A program made the position numbers and the translations under genes. DNA of 64,000 nucleotides from positions 62,001 through 126,000 of the forward strand of contig NZ_JBOUVX010000003.1 of NCBI RefSeq assembly GCF_050789285.1. Reading direction: 5' to 3'. Of the stretch, positions 26,972-35,765 are shown one piece after another. The DNA is from CAVPWP01 sp050789285. Its GTDB lineage: Bacteria; Pseudomonadota; Alphaproteobacteria; Rhodobacterales; Rhodobacteraceae. Within the stretch, counting starts at the first letter, position 1. Every line of letters starts with the position of its first letter. The notes beneath the pieces are model-generated. The model did not search any database, had not been told where the DNA came from, and was given only the letters and a program-made list of their open reading frames with translations.

Positions 26972-27616
26972 TTACGAGCCCGAGCGGCCGAGGACGACGC
27001 CGGTGTCGAGCGTGTAGAGCTCGGTCGCACCCAGGCGGTTGTCCCCGTTGAGGTCGAGCGCGCGGAAGTCCGAGGCGCTGAGACCCGGGAAGGCGGCCTG
27101 AAGCTCGCCGAAGTCCGCGAAGCCGTCGCCGTCGGCGTCGATCGCCGCCAGATCCGCGATCGTCGTGGGCGTGGCCGCGCCGCGGGCCAGGGCGACCTGC
27201 GCATCGAGGGTATAAAGCTCGGAGAAGCTCACGCGGTTGTCCCGGTTGGTGTCGATCAGGCGATAGTCGGTGGCGCTCAGATTCGGGTATGCCACTGCCA
27301 GTTCGTCAAACGAGGCGAACCCGTTTCCGTCGGTGTCGAGGGCGGCCAGTCCTTCGACCATACGCCCGGAGGCCTCGTAGCGTCCGATGACGGCGCGGAT
27401 GTCGGGGTTCTGAAGCTCGACGGCGCTGATCCGGTTGTCGCTGTTATTGTCGACGGTGCGAAAGTCGGACCGGGTGAAGTCGGGGAAGACCGTCTCGATC
27501 TCGCTTTGCGAGACGAAGCCGTCGCCGTTGGTGTCGAAGTCGGCCAGGCTGGTCGAGGCGACGGCGGCGGTGGTCGACAGGATCGCCGCGGCGAGGGTCA
27601 GGGTGAAGGCTTTCAT
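26972..27616 (-). CDS. Secreted EF-hand protein with six calcium loops
   Basis: A 214-residue protein with a signal peptide (residues 1-20). Six canonical 12-residue EF-hand loops are seen, at residues 28-39 (DTNGDGFVSQSE), 56-67, 94-105, 122-133, 160-171 and 188-199, each with D at loop positions 1 and 5 or similar and E at 12. The spacing alternates 28 and 38, so the protein is three tandem copies of a 66-residue EF-hand pair. It should bind about six Ca2+ in the periplasm or outside. AAGGAGAGACACC precedes the ATG. The CaCA antiporter is about 3 kb away, a loose link only. Confidence 0.85.
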   Translation of the reverse strand: MKAFTLTLAAAILSTTAAVASTSLADFDTNGDGFVSQSEIETVFPDFTRSDFRTVDNNSDNRISAVELQNPDIRAVIGRYEASGRMVEGLAALDTDGNGFASFDELAVAYPNLSATDYRLIDTNRDNRVSFSELYTLDAQVALARGAATPTTIADLAAIDADGDGFADFGELQAAFPGLSASDFRALDLNGDNRLGATELYTLDTGVVLGRSGS

Positions 27617-28018
27617 GGTGTCTCTCCTTGAGGGTCGTGGTTCAATTTCGATCAGGCAGGCTGTGCTGCCGATGGCCGAGAGATGTCACTGCCCGGCCCG
27701 TTCCGCATCCCCGGAAAGCCGCAGGTCGCCTGTGCATTTCTGTAATTTCCATAATAATAACAGATACTTCACAGAATCGCGAGGGCGCCTTGACACCCCC
27801 TTCCCCTGGCTGCGCGATTGCCCTGCGGGCGCGGCGCGAGGGCGTCCGGGGTTTGCCAGACGTCACCGGAAGGACAGTCCGACCCGCATCGTGATCGCCC
27901 TCACCCGCACTCACGAAAGCGTGGTGGGCCCGGCCGGGCGGGGGGCTTGACGGTCTGCGCGCGTGCCGCCTGTTCAGCTGTCACATCGGTGCCGCAAATC
28001 CCTGCCAGATTCCGCGCC

Positions 28019-28495
28019 ATGACACGGGACGGCACGGTCTTTGCCAATCGCATGGCGGTTTTCGCCTGGGGGTTCACTTGCGTCTGGATCGGGATGCTGG
28101 TGATCTTCACCGCTGTTCTGCTGCGCGACGGCCCCCCGGACGGTCAGCCGCCCCAGATCGTCCTTCTGGCCATGGCCGTCTTCTGGATCGGCGCGGCGGG
28201 ACTGCTTGGCTTCGCGCTGAGCCGGCCGGTCGTCCGTGTCGCGGTCGGACCGGACGGCAGGGTCGAGGTCGTCTTGCGCTATCCGCATCGCGTGGTCCGC
28301 AAGCAGTTTGCGGCCGGGGCCCTGCCGATGCCGGCCCTCGTGGCGGGTGAGGACGACGAGGGAAGTCCCTACTTTCGCGCGCGCCTGTCGCTTCCGGACG
28401 GCAGCGTCGCGGACCTTGCCGAGGGCCATGACCGCGACCGTTGCCTCGCCGCATGTACGCGCTTTTTGCAGGTAGCGGGGGGTCGGGCGGACTGA
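28019..28495 (+). CDS. Two-helix membrane protein of unknown function (158 aa)
   Basis: The N-terminus has two transmembrane helices, MAVFAWGFTCVWIGMLVIFTAVLL and IVLLAMAVFWIGAAGLLGFALS, and the C-terminal domain (about 80 residues) is soluble with PVVRVAVGPDGRVEVVLRYPHRVVRKQF and SPYFRARLSLPDGSVADLAEGHDRDRC. The layout resembles small membrane proteins with a beta-rich regulatory domain. No Shine-Dalgarno is apparent upstream, so the start is tentative. The 402-nt gap before it (27617-28018) holds the EF-hand promoter region, including an AT-rich stretch around 27745-27770, and I see no further gene there. Confidence 0.55.
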   Translation: MTRDGTVFANRMAVFAWGFTCVWIGMLVIFTAVLLRDGPPDGQPPQIVLLAMAVFWIGAAGLLGFALSRPVVRVAVGPDGRVEVVLRYPHRVVRKQFAAGALPMPALVAGEDDEGSPYFRARLSLPDGSVADLAEGHDRDRCLAACTRFLQVAGGRAD

Positions 28496-28530
28496 GGTTC
28501 GAAAGGAAAACCGAGGCGTGAAAAGAAAAC

Positions 28531-28550
28531 GGGGTCCCCGAAGGGACCCC
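28531..28550 (-). terminator. Rho-independent terminator of nrdJ
   Basis: Perfect stem GGGGTCCC / GGGACCCC with a 4-nt loop. Read on the minus strand it is followed by GTTTTCTTTTC, a good U tract for the nrdJ transcript ending at 28679; on the plus strand no U run follows. Confidence 0.8.
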
Positions 28551-28678
28551 AGTCTTGCTGATCAGGCTCGTCGTTTGTACCGCCCGGTTTCTGCCTGCGG
28601 CCTGATCCGCATCAAGGGCGAGCGCACCCGCCCCGTGAGAGAGTGGGAAGGGCTAAAGCGCCGCCCCACCCTGTTTCG

Positions 28679-31600
28679 TCAGCTGCACCCGCTGGTTCCG
28701 CCGCAGGTGTTGCACTTCATGCATGTCCCGTTGCGGACCAGCGTGTAGTTGCCGCATTCGCCGCAGGGATCGCCCTCGTAGCCCTGCATCCGGGCCTTGG
28801 TGGCGGCGTCGATCGCGGTCGAGGACGCGACCACGGTCGCGACGCCGGCCGTTTCGGCGACGATGGTCTGCAACGCCCCCGAGGGGTCGGAGGGGCCGGC
28901 GAAGGCCACCGACTGCATCGCGCCGCCCTGCAAGACCACCAGTTCCTGCGGCAGGCGTCCGCGGGTATAGCCGGCCGAGGCCACGCGCTTGAGAACCTCG
29001 ACGGCCGAGGACCCCGCGCTTTCGGGCACTTCGCGGAAGTTGCGCTTGCCCTCTTCCTCGCCGCGGCCGATGTCGTCGAAGGTCATGCCTTCGGGTTTGA
29101 CATGGGCAAGGTCGGTGCGGTCGAGGTAGCTGACCGCGAGTTCGCGGAAGATGTAGTCGAGGATCGAGGTCGCGTTCTTGATCGCCTCGTTGCCCTGCAC
29201 CATGCCGGCCGGTTCGAACCGGGTGAAGGTGAAGGCCTCTACGAATTCCTCCAGCGGCACGCCGTACTGCAGGCCCACCGACACGGCGATGGCGAAGTTG
29301 TTCATCATCGCCCGGAAGCCCGCGCCTTCCTTGTGCATATCGATGAAGATCTCGCCCAGGGAGCCGTCGGCGTATTCGCCGGTCCGCAGATAGACCTTGT
29401 GCCCGCCCACGATCGCCTTCTGGGTATAGCCCCGGCGGCGTTCGGGCAGCTTCTCGCGGTGGCGCTTGACGATTTCCTTGATGACGATCTTCTCGACGAT
29501 CTTCTCGGCCAGGACCTGCGCCTTCTCGGCCGGCGTGCCGGTGGCGAGCGTTTCCTCGGCCTCTTCGTCGTCCTCGACCAGCGCGGCCGCCAGCGGCTGC
29601 GACAGCTTCGAGCCGTCGCGGTAAAGCGCGTTGGCCTTGATGCCCAGGCTCCACGACAGTTCGTAGGCGCGCTGGCAATCCTCGATGGTGGCGTCGTTGG
29701 GCATGTTGATCGTCTTCGAGATCGCGCCCGAGATGAAGGACTGCGCCGCCGCCATCATGTGGATGTGGCTGTCGACCGACAGGAAGCGCTTGCCCTTCTT
29801 GCCGCAGGGGTTGGCGCAGTCGAAGACATGGTAGTGCGCCGGGTCCAGATGCGGCGCGCCTTCCAGCGTCATCGTCCCGCAGACGTGGTCGTTGGCCCGC
29901 TCGATGTCCTTCTTCGAGAAGCCGAGGTGCTGCAGCAGGTCGAACGAGGGATCGTTCAGCCTGACCGCCGGGATGCCCAGGACGTCGGTGCAGAAGGCCT
30001 CGCCCAGGGTCCACTGGTTGAAGACGAAGCGGATGTCGAAGGCCTGCGGCAACGCCGCCTCGATCCGGTCGATCTCGTCCTTGCCGAAGCCGTGGCCGAT
30101 CAGCGCGGTGTGGTTGATGCCGGGCGCATTGCCCAGCGTCCCGTGACCCACGGCGTAGGACACGATCTCCTCGATCTGGGCCGGGCCGTAGCCCAGCGTC
30201 TCGAGCGCGGCCGGCACCGAGTGGTTGATGATCTTGAAGTAGCCGCCGCCGGCCAGCTTCTTGAACTTCACCAGCGCGAAGTCGGGCTCGATCCCGGTGG
30301 TGTCGCAGTCCATGACAAGGCCGATCGTGCCGGTGGGCGCGATCACCGTGGCCTGGGCGTTGCGATAGCCGTGCTTCTCGCCCAGGGTCAGCGCCTCGTC
30401 CCAGGCGGCCTTGGCCAGCGCCACAAGGCGGGCGTCGGGGCAGTTCGCGGCGTCAAGCGGCACCGGGGCGACGTTCATCGCCTCATAGCCGGACGCCTCG
30501 CCATAAGCGGCGCGGCGATGGTTGCGGATGACCCGCAGCATGTGCTGCGCGTTGCGCTGGTAGCCCGGGAAGGTGCCCAGTTCCTTGGCGATCTCGGCCG
30601 AGGTGGCATAGGCCACGCCGGTCATGATCGCGGTCAGCGCGCCGCACAGCGCCCGGCCTTCCTTCGAGTCGTAGCCCAGACCCATGTTCATCAGAAGCCC
30701 GCCGATGTTGGCGTAGCCCAGGCCAAGGGTGCGGAAGTCGTAGGACAGCTGCGCGATCTCCTTCGAGGGGAACTGCGCCATCATCACCGAGATTTCCAGC
30801 GTCAGCGTCCAAAGGCGCGTGGCGTGGACATAGTCCTCGGCCTGGAAGGCGCCGTCCTTGTGGAACGTCAGCAGGTTCATCGACGCCAGGTTGCAGGCCG
30901 TGTCGTCGAGGAACATGTATTCCGAGCAGGGGTTCGAGCCGCGGATCGGGCCGTCTTCCGGGCAGGTGTGCCAGGCGTTCACCGTGTCGTGGTACTGGAT
31001 GCCCGGATCGGCGCAGGCCCAGGCCGCCTGCCCCACCTGCTGCCACAGATCGCGCGCCTTGATGGTCTTCGCGACCTTGCCGTCGGTCCGGCGCAGAAGC
31101 TCCCAGTCGGCGTCCTCGCGCACCGCCGTCAGGAAGGCGTCGGTCACGCGGACCGAGTTGTTCGAGTTCTGGCCCGAAACGCTGGCGTAGGCCTCGCTGT
31201 CCCAGTCGGTGTCGTAGGTCGGGAACTCGATCGAGGCGTAGCCCTGCCGCGCATACTGAAGAACGCGGTTGATGTAGGTCTCGGGGATGGCCGAGCGCTT
31301 GGCGGCGCGGATCGCAGCCTTGAGCCCGGCGTTCTTCGTCGGGTCATAGGCGTCGGCTTCGGCGCCGTCCCATTCGCGGATCGCCGCGAAGATCTCGTTG
31401 AGGTGCCGCTCGTGCATCTTCGAGCCGGCGACGAGGCTGGCCACCTTCTGTTCTTCGATCACCTTCCAGTTGATGAAGGCCTCGATATCGGGGTGATCCA
31501 TGTCGCAGATCACCATCTTGGCCGCCCGCCGCGTGGTGCCGCCCGACTTGATCGCGCCCGCCGCGCGGTCGCCGATCTTGAGGAACCCCATCAGCCCCGA

Positions 31601-32353
31601 CGACTTGCCGCCGCCCGACAGCTTTTCGCCCTCGCCGCGCAGGCTCGAGAAGTTGGTGCCGGTGCCCGATCCGTACTTGAACAGGCGCGCCTCGCGGACC
31701 CACAGGTCCATGATGCCGCCTTCGTTCACCAGATCGTCGGCGACGGACTGGATGAAGCAGGCATGCGGCTGCGGGTGCTCATAGGCCGACGCCGACTTGG
31801 TCAGCTTGCCGGTCTTGTGGTCGACGTAGAAGTGTCCCTGGCTCGGGCCGTCGATGCCATAGGCCCAGTGCAGCCCGGTGTTGAACCACTGCGGCGAGTT
31901 CGGCGCCGCGCGCTGGGTGGCCAGCATGAAGCGCATTTCGTCGAAATAGGCGCGCGCATCGTCTTCCGACGTGAAATAGCCGCCCTTCCAGCCCCAATAG
32001 GTCCAGGCGCCCGCCATCCGGTCGAAGACCTGCCGCGACGAGGTTTCGCCGCCATAGCGCGCGTCCTCGGGCAGCTCGGCCAGCGCCGCCTCGTCGGCGA
32101 CCGAGCGCCACAGGAACTCGGGCACGCCCTTCTCGCGCACCCGCTTCAGCCGCGCCGGCACGCCCGCCTTGCGGAAGTACTTCTGCGCGATCACGTCCGA
32201 GGCCACCTGGCTCCAGCCCTCGGGGACCTCGACCTTGTCGAGCCGGAAGACGACCTTGCCGTCCGGATTGCGAATCTCCGACACCGTCGTGGTGAAGGTC
32301 AGCGCCGCATAGGCGTCCTTGCCTGCTTCGGTGAATTTGCGTTCGATCTTCAT
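28679..32353 (-). CDS. nrdJ: Vitamin B12-dependent (class II) ribonucleotide reductase
   Basis: A 1224-residue class II RNR that reduces ribonucleotides with adenosylcobalamin, so it needs no oxygen and no activating subunit. Family hallmarks are the N-terminal MKIERKFTEAG, the LDDTACNLASMNLL region of the active-site barrel, and the C-terminal zinc-like tail CGECGNYTLVRNGTCMKCNTCGGTSGCS with eight cysteines. Length is right for the NrdJ large form of alphaproteobacteria. No nrdAB is seen in the window. Upstream it has a long non-coding region with NrdR-like boxes and a 46-bp dyad (see those entries). Ends at a rho-independent terminator. Confidence 0.95.
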   Translation of the reverse strand: MKIERKFTEAGKDAYAALTFTTTVSEIRNPDGKVVFRLDKVEVPEGWSQVASDVIAQKYFRKAGVPARLKRVREKGVPEFLWRSVADEAALAELPEDARYGGETSSRQVFDRMAGAWTYWGWKGGYFTSEDDARAYFDEMRFMLATQRAAPNSPQWFNTGLHWAYGIDGPSQGHFYVDHKTGKLTKSASAYEHPQPHACFIQSVADDLVNEGGIMDLWVREARLFKYGSGTGTNFSSLRGEGEKLSGGGKSSGLMGFLKIGDRAAGAIKSGGTTRRAAKMVICDMDHPDIEAFINWKVIEEQKVASLVAGSKMHERHLNEIFAAIREWDGAEADAYDPTKNAGLKAAIRAAKRSAIPETYINRVLQYARQGYASIEFPTYDTDWDSEAYASVSGQNSNNSVRVTDAFLTAVREDADWELLRRTDGKVAKTIKARDLWQQVGQAAWACADPGIQYHDTVNAWHTCPEDGPIRGSNPCSEYMFLDDTACNLASMNLLTFHKDGAFQAEDYVHATRLWTLTLEISVMMAQFPSKEIAQLSYDFRTLGLGYANIGGLLMNMGLGYDSKEGRALCGALTAIMTGVAYATSAEIAKELGTFPGYQRNAQHMLRVIRNHRRAAYGEASGYEAMNVAPVPLDAANCPDARLVALAKAAWDEALTLGEKHGYRNAQATVIAPTGTIGLVMDCDTTGIEPDFALVKFKKLAGGGYFKIINHSVPAALETLGYGPAQIEEIVSYAVGHGTLGNAPGINHTALIGHGFGKDEIDRIEAALPQAFDIRFVFNQWTLGEAFCTDVLGIPAVRLNDPSFDLLQHLGFSKKDIERANDHVCGTMTLEGAPHLDPAHYHVFDCANPCGKKGKRFLSVDSHIHMMAAAQSFISGAISKTINMPNDATIEDCQRAYELSWSLGIKANALYRDGSKLSQPLAAALVEDDEEAEETLATGTPAEKAQVLAEKIVEKIVIKEIVKRHREKLPERRRGYTQKAIVGGHKVYLRTGEYADGSLGEIFIDMHKEGAGFRAMMNNFAIAVSVGLQYGVPLEEFVEAFTFTRFEPAGMVQGNEAIKNATSILDYIFRELAVSYLDRTDLAHVKPEGMTFDDIGRGEEEGKRNFREVPESAGSSAVEVLKRVASAGYTRGRLPQELVVLQGGAMQSVAFAGPSDPSGALQTIVAETAGVATVVASSTAIDAATKARMQGYEGDPCGECGNYTLVRNGTCMKCNTCGGTSGCS

Positions 32354-32540
32354 TCCGTGCCCCGTTCTTTTCGCCGTGATGTCGCCCGGGTCTTGAAGCC
32401 CGGATCCCCTGTTCCGTGCGCTGCCCCCGGATGCGGATCAGACGAAAAGACACCCCCGCCGCGCCCTTCAGCTGCGCCGCGCCCGTCCCCGGCGCCGAAG
32501 CGGCGGGTTCTGTGGTGGCAGTCCCTTCGTCTGACCCAAT

Positions 32541-32556
32541 CCACTAAATCTTGTGG
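32541..32556. promoter_or_regulatory. nrdR box: NrdR-like box upstream of nrdJ
   Basis: CCACTAAATCTTGTGG has the imperfect 16-bp palindrome of NrdR boxes. A second weaker copy, CCACACAAGGTGACGT, starts 30 bp away at 32571. NrdR boxes usually occur in pairs at about 30-32 bp, so this arrangement is consistent with NrdR control of nrdJ. The transcription start is not defined by sequence. Confidence 0.5.
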
Positions 32557-32600
32557 TGTCCCGGGTCAGCCCACACAAGGTGACGTAGATGTGAGCATCC

Positions 32601-32646
32601 CGTCAACGGGAAAAAGTTACCTTGTTGTTACTTTTTGTCGTTGACG
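32601..32646. repeat. 46-bp dyad in the nrdJ upstream region
   Basis: Outer arms CGTCAACG and CGTTGACG (32601-32608 and 32639-32646) and inner arms AAAAAGTTAC and GTTACTTTTT (32611-32620, 32627-32636) are centred on the same point, so together they form one nearly symmetric element with a single mismatch in the inner arms. It is AT-rich for this genome and lies about 250 bp ahead of the nrdJ start. Operator or RNA hairpin cannot be told apart by eye. Confidence 0.55.
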
Positions 32647-32907
32647 TGACCGGCATCCCGCGTTCCGGAAAATTAACCTTTTGATTCATCCACAACGGGT
32701 TTCTTCCCGGCGGTCACGCCGCCGCTGCGCGGGACGACGGCAATTTCCGGTTTACGCAGGGGAAGATAGCCACCGAAGGTGACAGCACGCGTCAAGCCCG
32801 TGGGCCGCTTGGGCGGCGAACGCCACGCCGCCGGGCCCGCGCAGGGCCGGACGCGGACACGACCCGACCCCGCCCAGGGGGCGTCCGACCGATGGCTGTC
32901 CGGTGGA

Positions 32908-32984
32908 TGGTCGGGGCGGAGAGATTCGAACTCCCGACCCTCTGTTCCCAAAACAGATGCGCTACCAGGCTGCGCTACGCCCCG
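32908..32984 (-). tRNA. tRNA-Pro (TGG)
   Basis: On the minus strand the molecule begins CGGGGCGTAGCGCAGCCTGG and ends in the matching acceptor CGCCCCG, A and an encoded CCA. The anticodon stem-loop is TCTGT-TTTGGGA-ACAGA, giving anticodon TGG; the T arm reads TCGGGAGTTCGAATCTC. Length is 77 nt with CCA. No neighbouring tRNA is seen. Confidence 0.95.
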
Positions 32985-33076
32985 ACGACGTTGGTCTTAC
33001 CCCGCCTCGGCGGCGCTGAAAAGCCCCGCCGGTCGCTGCGGGGATCGCAGGGGCGATTGCAAGGGGAGTGGCAGGG

Positions 33077-33544
33077 TCAGTCGCAGGGCCAGGCGGCGAC
33101 GGCGGGATCGAAGGCGGGGTGGCGCAGCTCGCTGCCCACGTCCAGTCCGAACTGGCGGGACAGACCGCCGTTGATCTCGAGCACCGCGACAACCCCCGGA
33201 CCGCCGTCGATCCCGGTCTCGTCCAGCGGCACCGCGTTCTCGTGGATATGGGTCACGGTCCCGGTCTGATCGAGAAAGATCATGTCGAGCGGGATCAGTG
33301 TGTTCTTCATCCAGAAGACGGCCCGCTGCGGGGCCTCGTAGACAAAGAGCATGCCCGCCGAACGCGGCAGGCTTTCGCGGTTCATCAGACCCTGCGCGCG
33401 TTCACCCGGGTCGTCGGCGATCTCGACTGAGAACCGCGCCTGCCCCCAGTCGCCGCGCAGATCGACCTTCGCGGGATCGCATTGGCCAAAGGCAAAGGCC
33501 GGCCACGCGGCCAGAACGGCCGCCGTCACGACGCGGGCAATCAC
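33077..33544 (-). CDS. DUF192 family secreted protein
   Basis: A 155-residue protein beginning with a signal peptide (MIARVVTAAVLAAWPAFAFGQ). The DUF192 body contains RAQGLMNRESLPRSAGMLFVYE, VFWMKNTLIPLDMIFLD and AVLEINGGLSRQFGLDVG, which are the conserved blocks of this small beta-rich family. The start is a GTG overlapping the stop of the cold-shock gene (GTGA), so it is translated as part of that transcript. DUF192 proteins have been linked to outer-membrane or polymer-related processes in some bacteria; here there is no specific clue. Confidence 0.85.
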   Translation of the reverse strand: MIARVVTAAVLAAWPAFAFGQCDPAKVDLRGDWGQARFSVEIADDPGERAQGLMNRESLPRSAGMLFVYEAPQRAVFWMKNTLIPLDMIFLDQTGTVTHIHENAVPLDETGIDGGPGVVAVLEINGGLSRQFGLDVGSELRHPAFDPAVAAWPCD

Positions 33545-34080
33545 GCGTCGTCCCGAAGCGCGGCCTCCCAGGTGGTGACCTGCGTCGCCATGCGCCCGCG
33601 CTTGCCGTCGACCACGCGCAGCGCAACGGCCTCGCCCGGCTGAAGGTCGGCCAGACCCGACCGGCGCAGCACCTCGACATGAAGGAAGACGTCCTCGGGC
33701 CGGCCAAAGACATTGGCAAAGCCGAATCCCTTGGCCTTGTCGAACCACTTGACCCGCGCCGGTTCGAGCGGAAGGGACATGTCCACGGGTTCGTCAAGTC
33801 CGCCGGGTTCCCGTGCGATGCCTTCGGTGACGTCGACCGTCTTCGGCGGATCGATCCGCAGAACCTCGACCGCCTGCATCCCGCGCGCGGTCTTTTGCAC
33901 GATGATCTCGATGCCGGCCGAATCCGCCACGGAACTCTGTCCGAAATTCCGCAGGACGTTGGCGTGCAAAAGAATGTCGGGGCCACCTTCTTCGGCCACG
34001 ACGAATCCGAACCCCTTTGCGGGATCGAACCACTTCACGATACCCACAACGCGGGTATCACCTTCATTCGCGTCTCGCAT
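33541..34080 (-). CDS. Double cold-shock domain protein
   Basis: A 179-residue protein with two cold-shock domains: the first around residues 11-77 (VVGIVKWFDPAKGFGFV with RNP1-like KGFGFV) and the second around 108-175 (ARVKWFDKAKGFGFANVFG). Each binds single-stranded RNA or DNA. The doublet of CSDs is characteristic of alphaproteobacteria. ATG 34080 is favoured; upstream alternatives are GTG 34089 and TTG 34152. Its stop overlaps the DUF192 gene, so the two form a bicistronic unit. Confidence 0.85.
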   Translation of the reverse strand: MRDANEGDTRVVGIVKWFDPAKGFGFVVAEEGGPDILLHANVLRNFGQSSVADSAGIEIIVQKTARGMQAVEVLRIDPPKTVDVTEGIAREPGGLDEPVDMSLPLEPARVKWFDKAKGFGFANVFGRPEDVFLHVEVLRRSGLADLQPGEAVALRVVDGKRGRMATQVTTWEAALRDDA

Positions 34081-34198
34081 CGCGATCACTTCATCCCCAT
34101 GAGCCTTGCGCTCTTTTTCTTGCAACTCTGACAGAAAAGCCTCGTCTATCAAAGTGGATCCGCCCCCAAGTCTACACTAGCACCAATTCCTCGCGACG

Positions 34199-34804
34199 TC
34201 AGGGGCTAAGTCGCTGAATTTCCCAAGGTGCGTCCGGATCAGCACGCCGCCACCGGAAACGGTCGTGAAGGCGGAACGCGCCATCGGCCCAGAACTCGAT
34301 TTCAAGGGGCCGCAGGCGGAAACCGCCCCAGTACGGCGGGCGCGCCGGCGCGGTGCCGTGGGTCAATCCCATGCGCGCCACCTCGGCCATCAGCGCCTCG
34401 CGCGAGGCCAGCGGCCGCGACTGCTGCGAGGCCCAGGCCCCAAGCCGGCTTTGCAGCGCGCGCGAGGCGTAATAGGCATCGGCGCGGGCGCCCTCTTCGC
34501 GGCTTACAAGGCCGCGCACCCGAACCTGCCGGGCGATGGATTTCCAGTGCAGGACGAAGGCCGCGCGGGGGTTTTCCGTCAGTTCCCGGCCCTTGGCACT
34601 GTCGTAATTGGTGTAGAAGACGAAGGCGTCGTCCTCGATCTCTTTCAGCAGGACCATGCGCACGTTGGGCAGCCCGTCGTCGCCGCAGGTCGCCAGCGCG
34701 ATCGCGTTGGGGTCGGCGGGCTCGTGCAGGGTGGCCTCGGCCATCCAGTCCCGTGCCAGCTGAAACGGGTCGTCCCCCGCGAAGATGCCGCTGCGCTCTG
34801 CCAT
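34199..34804 (-). CDS. pdxH: Pyridoxamine 5'-phosphate oxidase
   Basis: A 201-residue FMN enzyme that oxidises pyridoxine- or pyridoxamine-5'-phosphate to pyridoxal phosphate. Recognised by MAERSGIFAGDDPFQLARDWMAEA, the FMN region NVRMVLLKEIEDDAFVFYTNYDSAKG, RQVRVRGLVSREE and the conserved C-terminus GGFRLRPLEIEFWADGAFRLHDRFRW. ATG 34804 is preferred, with GGACAG upstream, over a longer frame. It is divergent from fabI. Confidence 0.93.
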   Translation of the reverse strand: MAERSGIFAGDDPFQLARDWMAEATLHEPADPNAIALATCGDDGLPNVRMVLLKEIEDDAFVFYTNYDSAKGRELTENPRAAFVLHWKSIARQVRVRGLVSREEGARADAYYASRALQSRLGAWASQQSRPLASREALMAEVARMGLTHGTAPARPPYWGGFRLRPLEIEFWADGAFRLHDRFRWRRADPDAPWEIQRLSP

Positions 34805-34949
34805 CGGTCTGTCCGTGAGATTTCGAAACGCCCCCCTACGCGGTCGGTTCGGGCGCGACAAGCCCCCATCAGCGGAAAACCGCGCACTTGATGGTTACGT
34901 TACAATCGCTTACCAGACGTCACTGACAAGATGACGCGGGGATTGGCGG

Positions 34950-35765
34950 ATGACCAAGGGGCTCATGGAGGGCAAGCGCGGGCTGATCATGGGCCTTGCC
35001 AACGACAAGTCGATCGCCTGGGGCATCGCCAAGGCGGTCGCGGCGCAGGGCGCGGAGCTGGCGTTTTCCTATCAGGGCGAGCAGCTCAAGAAGCGGGTCG
35101 ACCCGCTTGCGGCTGAACTGGGATCGGACATCGTGCTGCCCTGCGACGTGGGCGACGAGGCTTCGATCGACGCGCTTTTCAGCGAACTGAAGGCGCGTTG
35201 GGGCAAGCTCGACTTCCTGGTCCACGCCATTGGCTTTTCCGACAAGAACGAATTGCGCGGCCGCTACGTCGACACCAGCCGCGCCAACTTCACGATGTCG
35301 ATGGACATCTCGGTCTATTCCTTCACGGCGGTGGTCCAGCGGGCCGAAAAGATGATGCCCGACGGCGGATCCTGCCTGACGCTGACCTACTACGGCGCCG
35401 AAAAGGTGATGCCGCACTACAACGTCATGGGCGTGGCGAAGGCCGCGCTCGAGGCCAGCGTGCGCTACATGGCCGAGGATCTGGGCCGGCAGGGCATCCG
35501 AGTCAACGCGATCTCGGCCGGCACGATCAAGACGCTGGCCGCCAGCGGCATCGGCGATTTCCGCTATATCCTGAAGTGGAACGAATACAATTCGCCCCTG
35601 CGCCGCAACGTGTCGATTGACGATGTGGGCGGCTCGGCCCTTTATCTGCTGAGCGACCTGAGTTCGGGCGTCACCGGCGAGGTCGTGCACGTGGATTCGG
35701 GCTATCACGTGGTGGGCATGAAGGCCCTCGACGCGCCCGACATGACCTACGAGAAGAAAGAATGA
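34950..35765 (+). CDS. fabI: Enoyl-[acyl-carrier-protein] reductase (NADH)
   Basis: A 271-residue short-chain dehydrogenase-like enzyme catalysing the last step of fatty acid elongation. N-terminal GLIMGLANDKSIAWGIAKA binds NADH; the catalytic Tyr-x6-Lys is Y157 and K164 in HYNVMGVAKAAL; GGSCLTLTYYGAEKV is typical of FabI. Its stop overlaps the gpt start (ATGA). The upstream gap to pdxH (145 bp) contains TACAAT at 34901 as a possible -10 but no matching -35. Confidence 0.95.
   Translation: MTKGLMEGKRGLIMGLANDKSIAWGIAKAVAAQGAELAFSYQGEQLKKRVDPLAAELGSDIVLPCDVGDEASIDALFSELKARWGKLDFLVHAIGFSDKNELRGRYVDTSRANFTMSMDISVYSFTAVVQRAEKMMPDGGSCLTLTYYGAEKVMPHYNVMGVAKAALEASVRYMAEDLGRQGIRVNAISAGTIKTLAASGIGDFRYILKWNEYNSPLRRNVSIDDVGGSALYLLSDLSSGVTGEVVHVDSGYHVVGMKALDAPDMTYEKKE

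Noticed and set aside
28562..28612. Minus-strand mini-frame MRIRPQAETGRYKRRA between nrdJ and its terminator
   Set aside because: It has an ATG and stops just before the terminator, but no Shine-Dalgarno sequence and no recognised family. Recorded as possible small protein only.
28643..32644. Very long open frame (over 1300 codons) antisense to nrdJ
   Set aside because: Typical of high-GC genes, where the third-position GC bias opens the opposite strand. No domain is recognisable, and nrdJ is certain.
34888..34906. TTGATG and TACAAT upstream of fabI as a promoter
   Set aside because: Spacing is 7 nt, which is incompatible with -35/-10; at most TACAAT is a lone -10.
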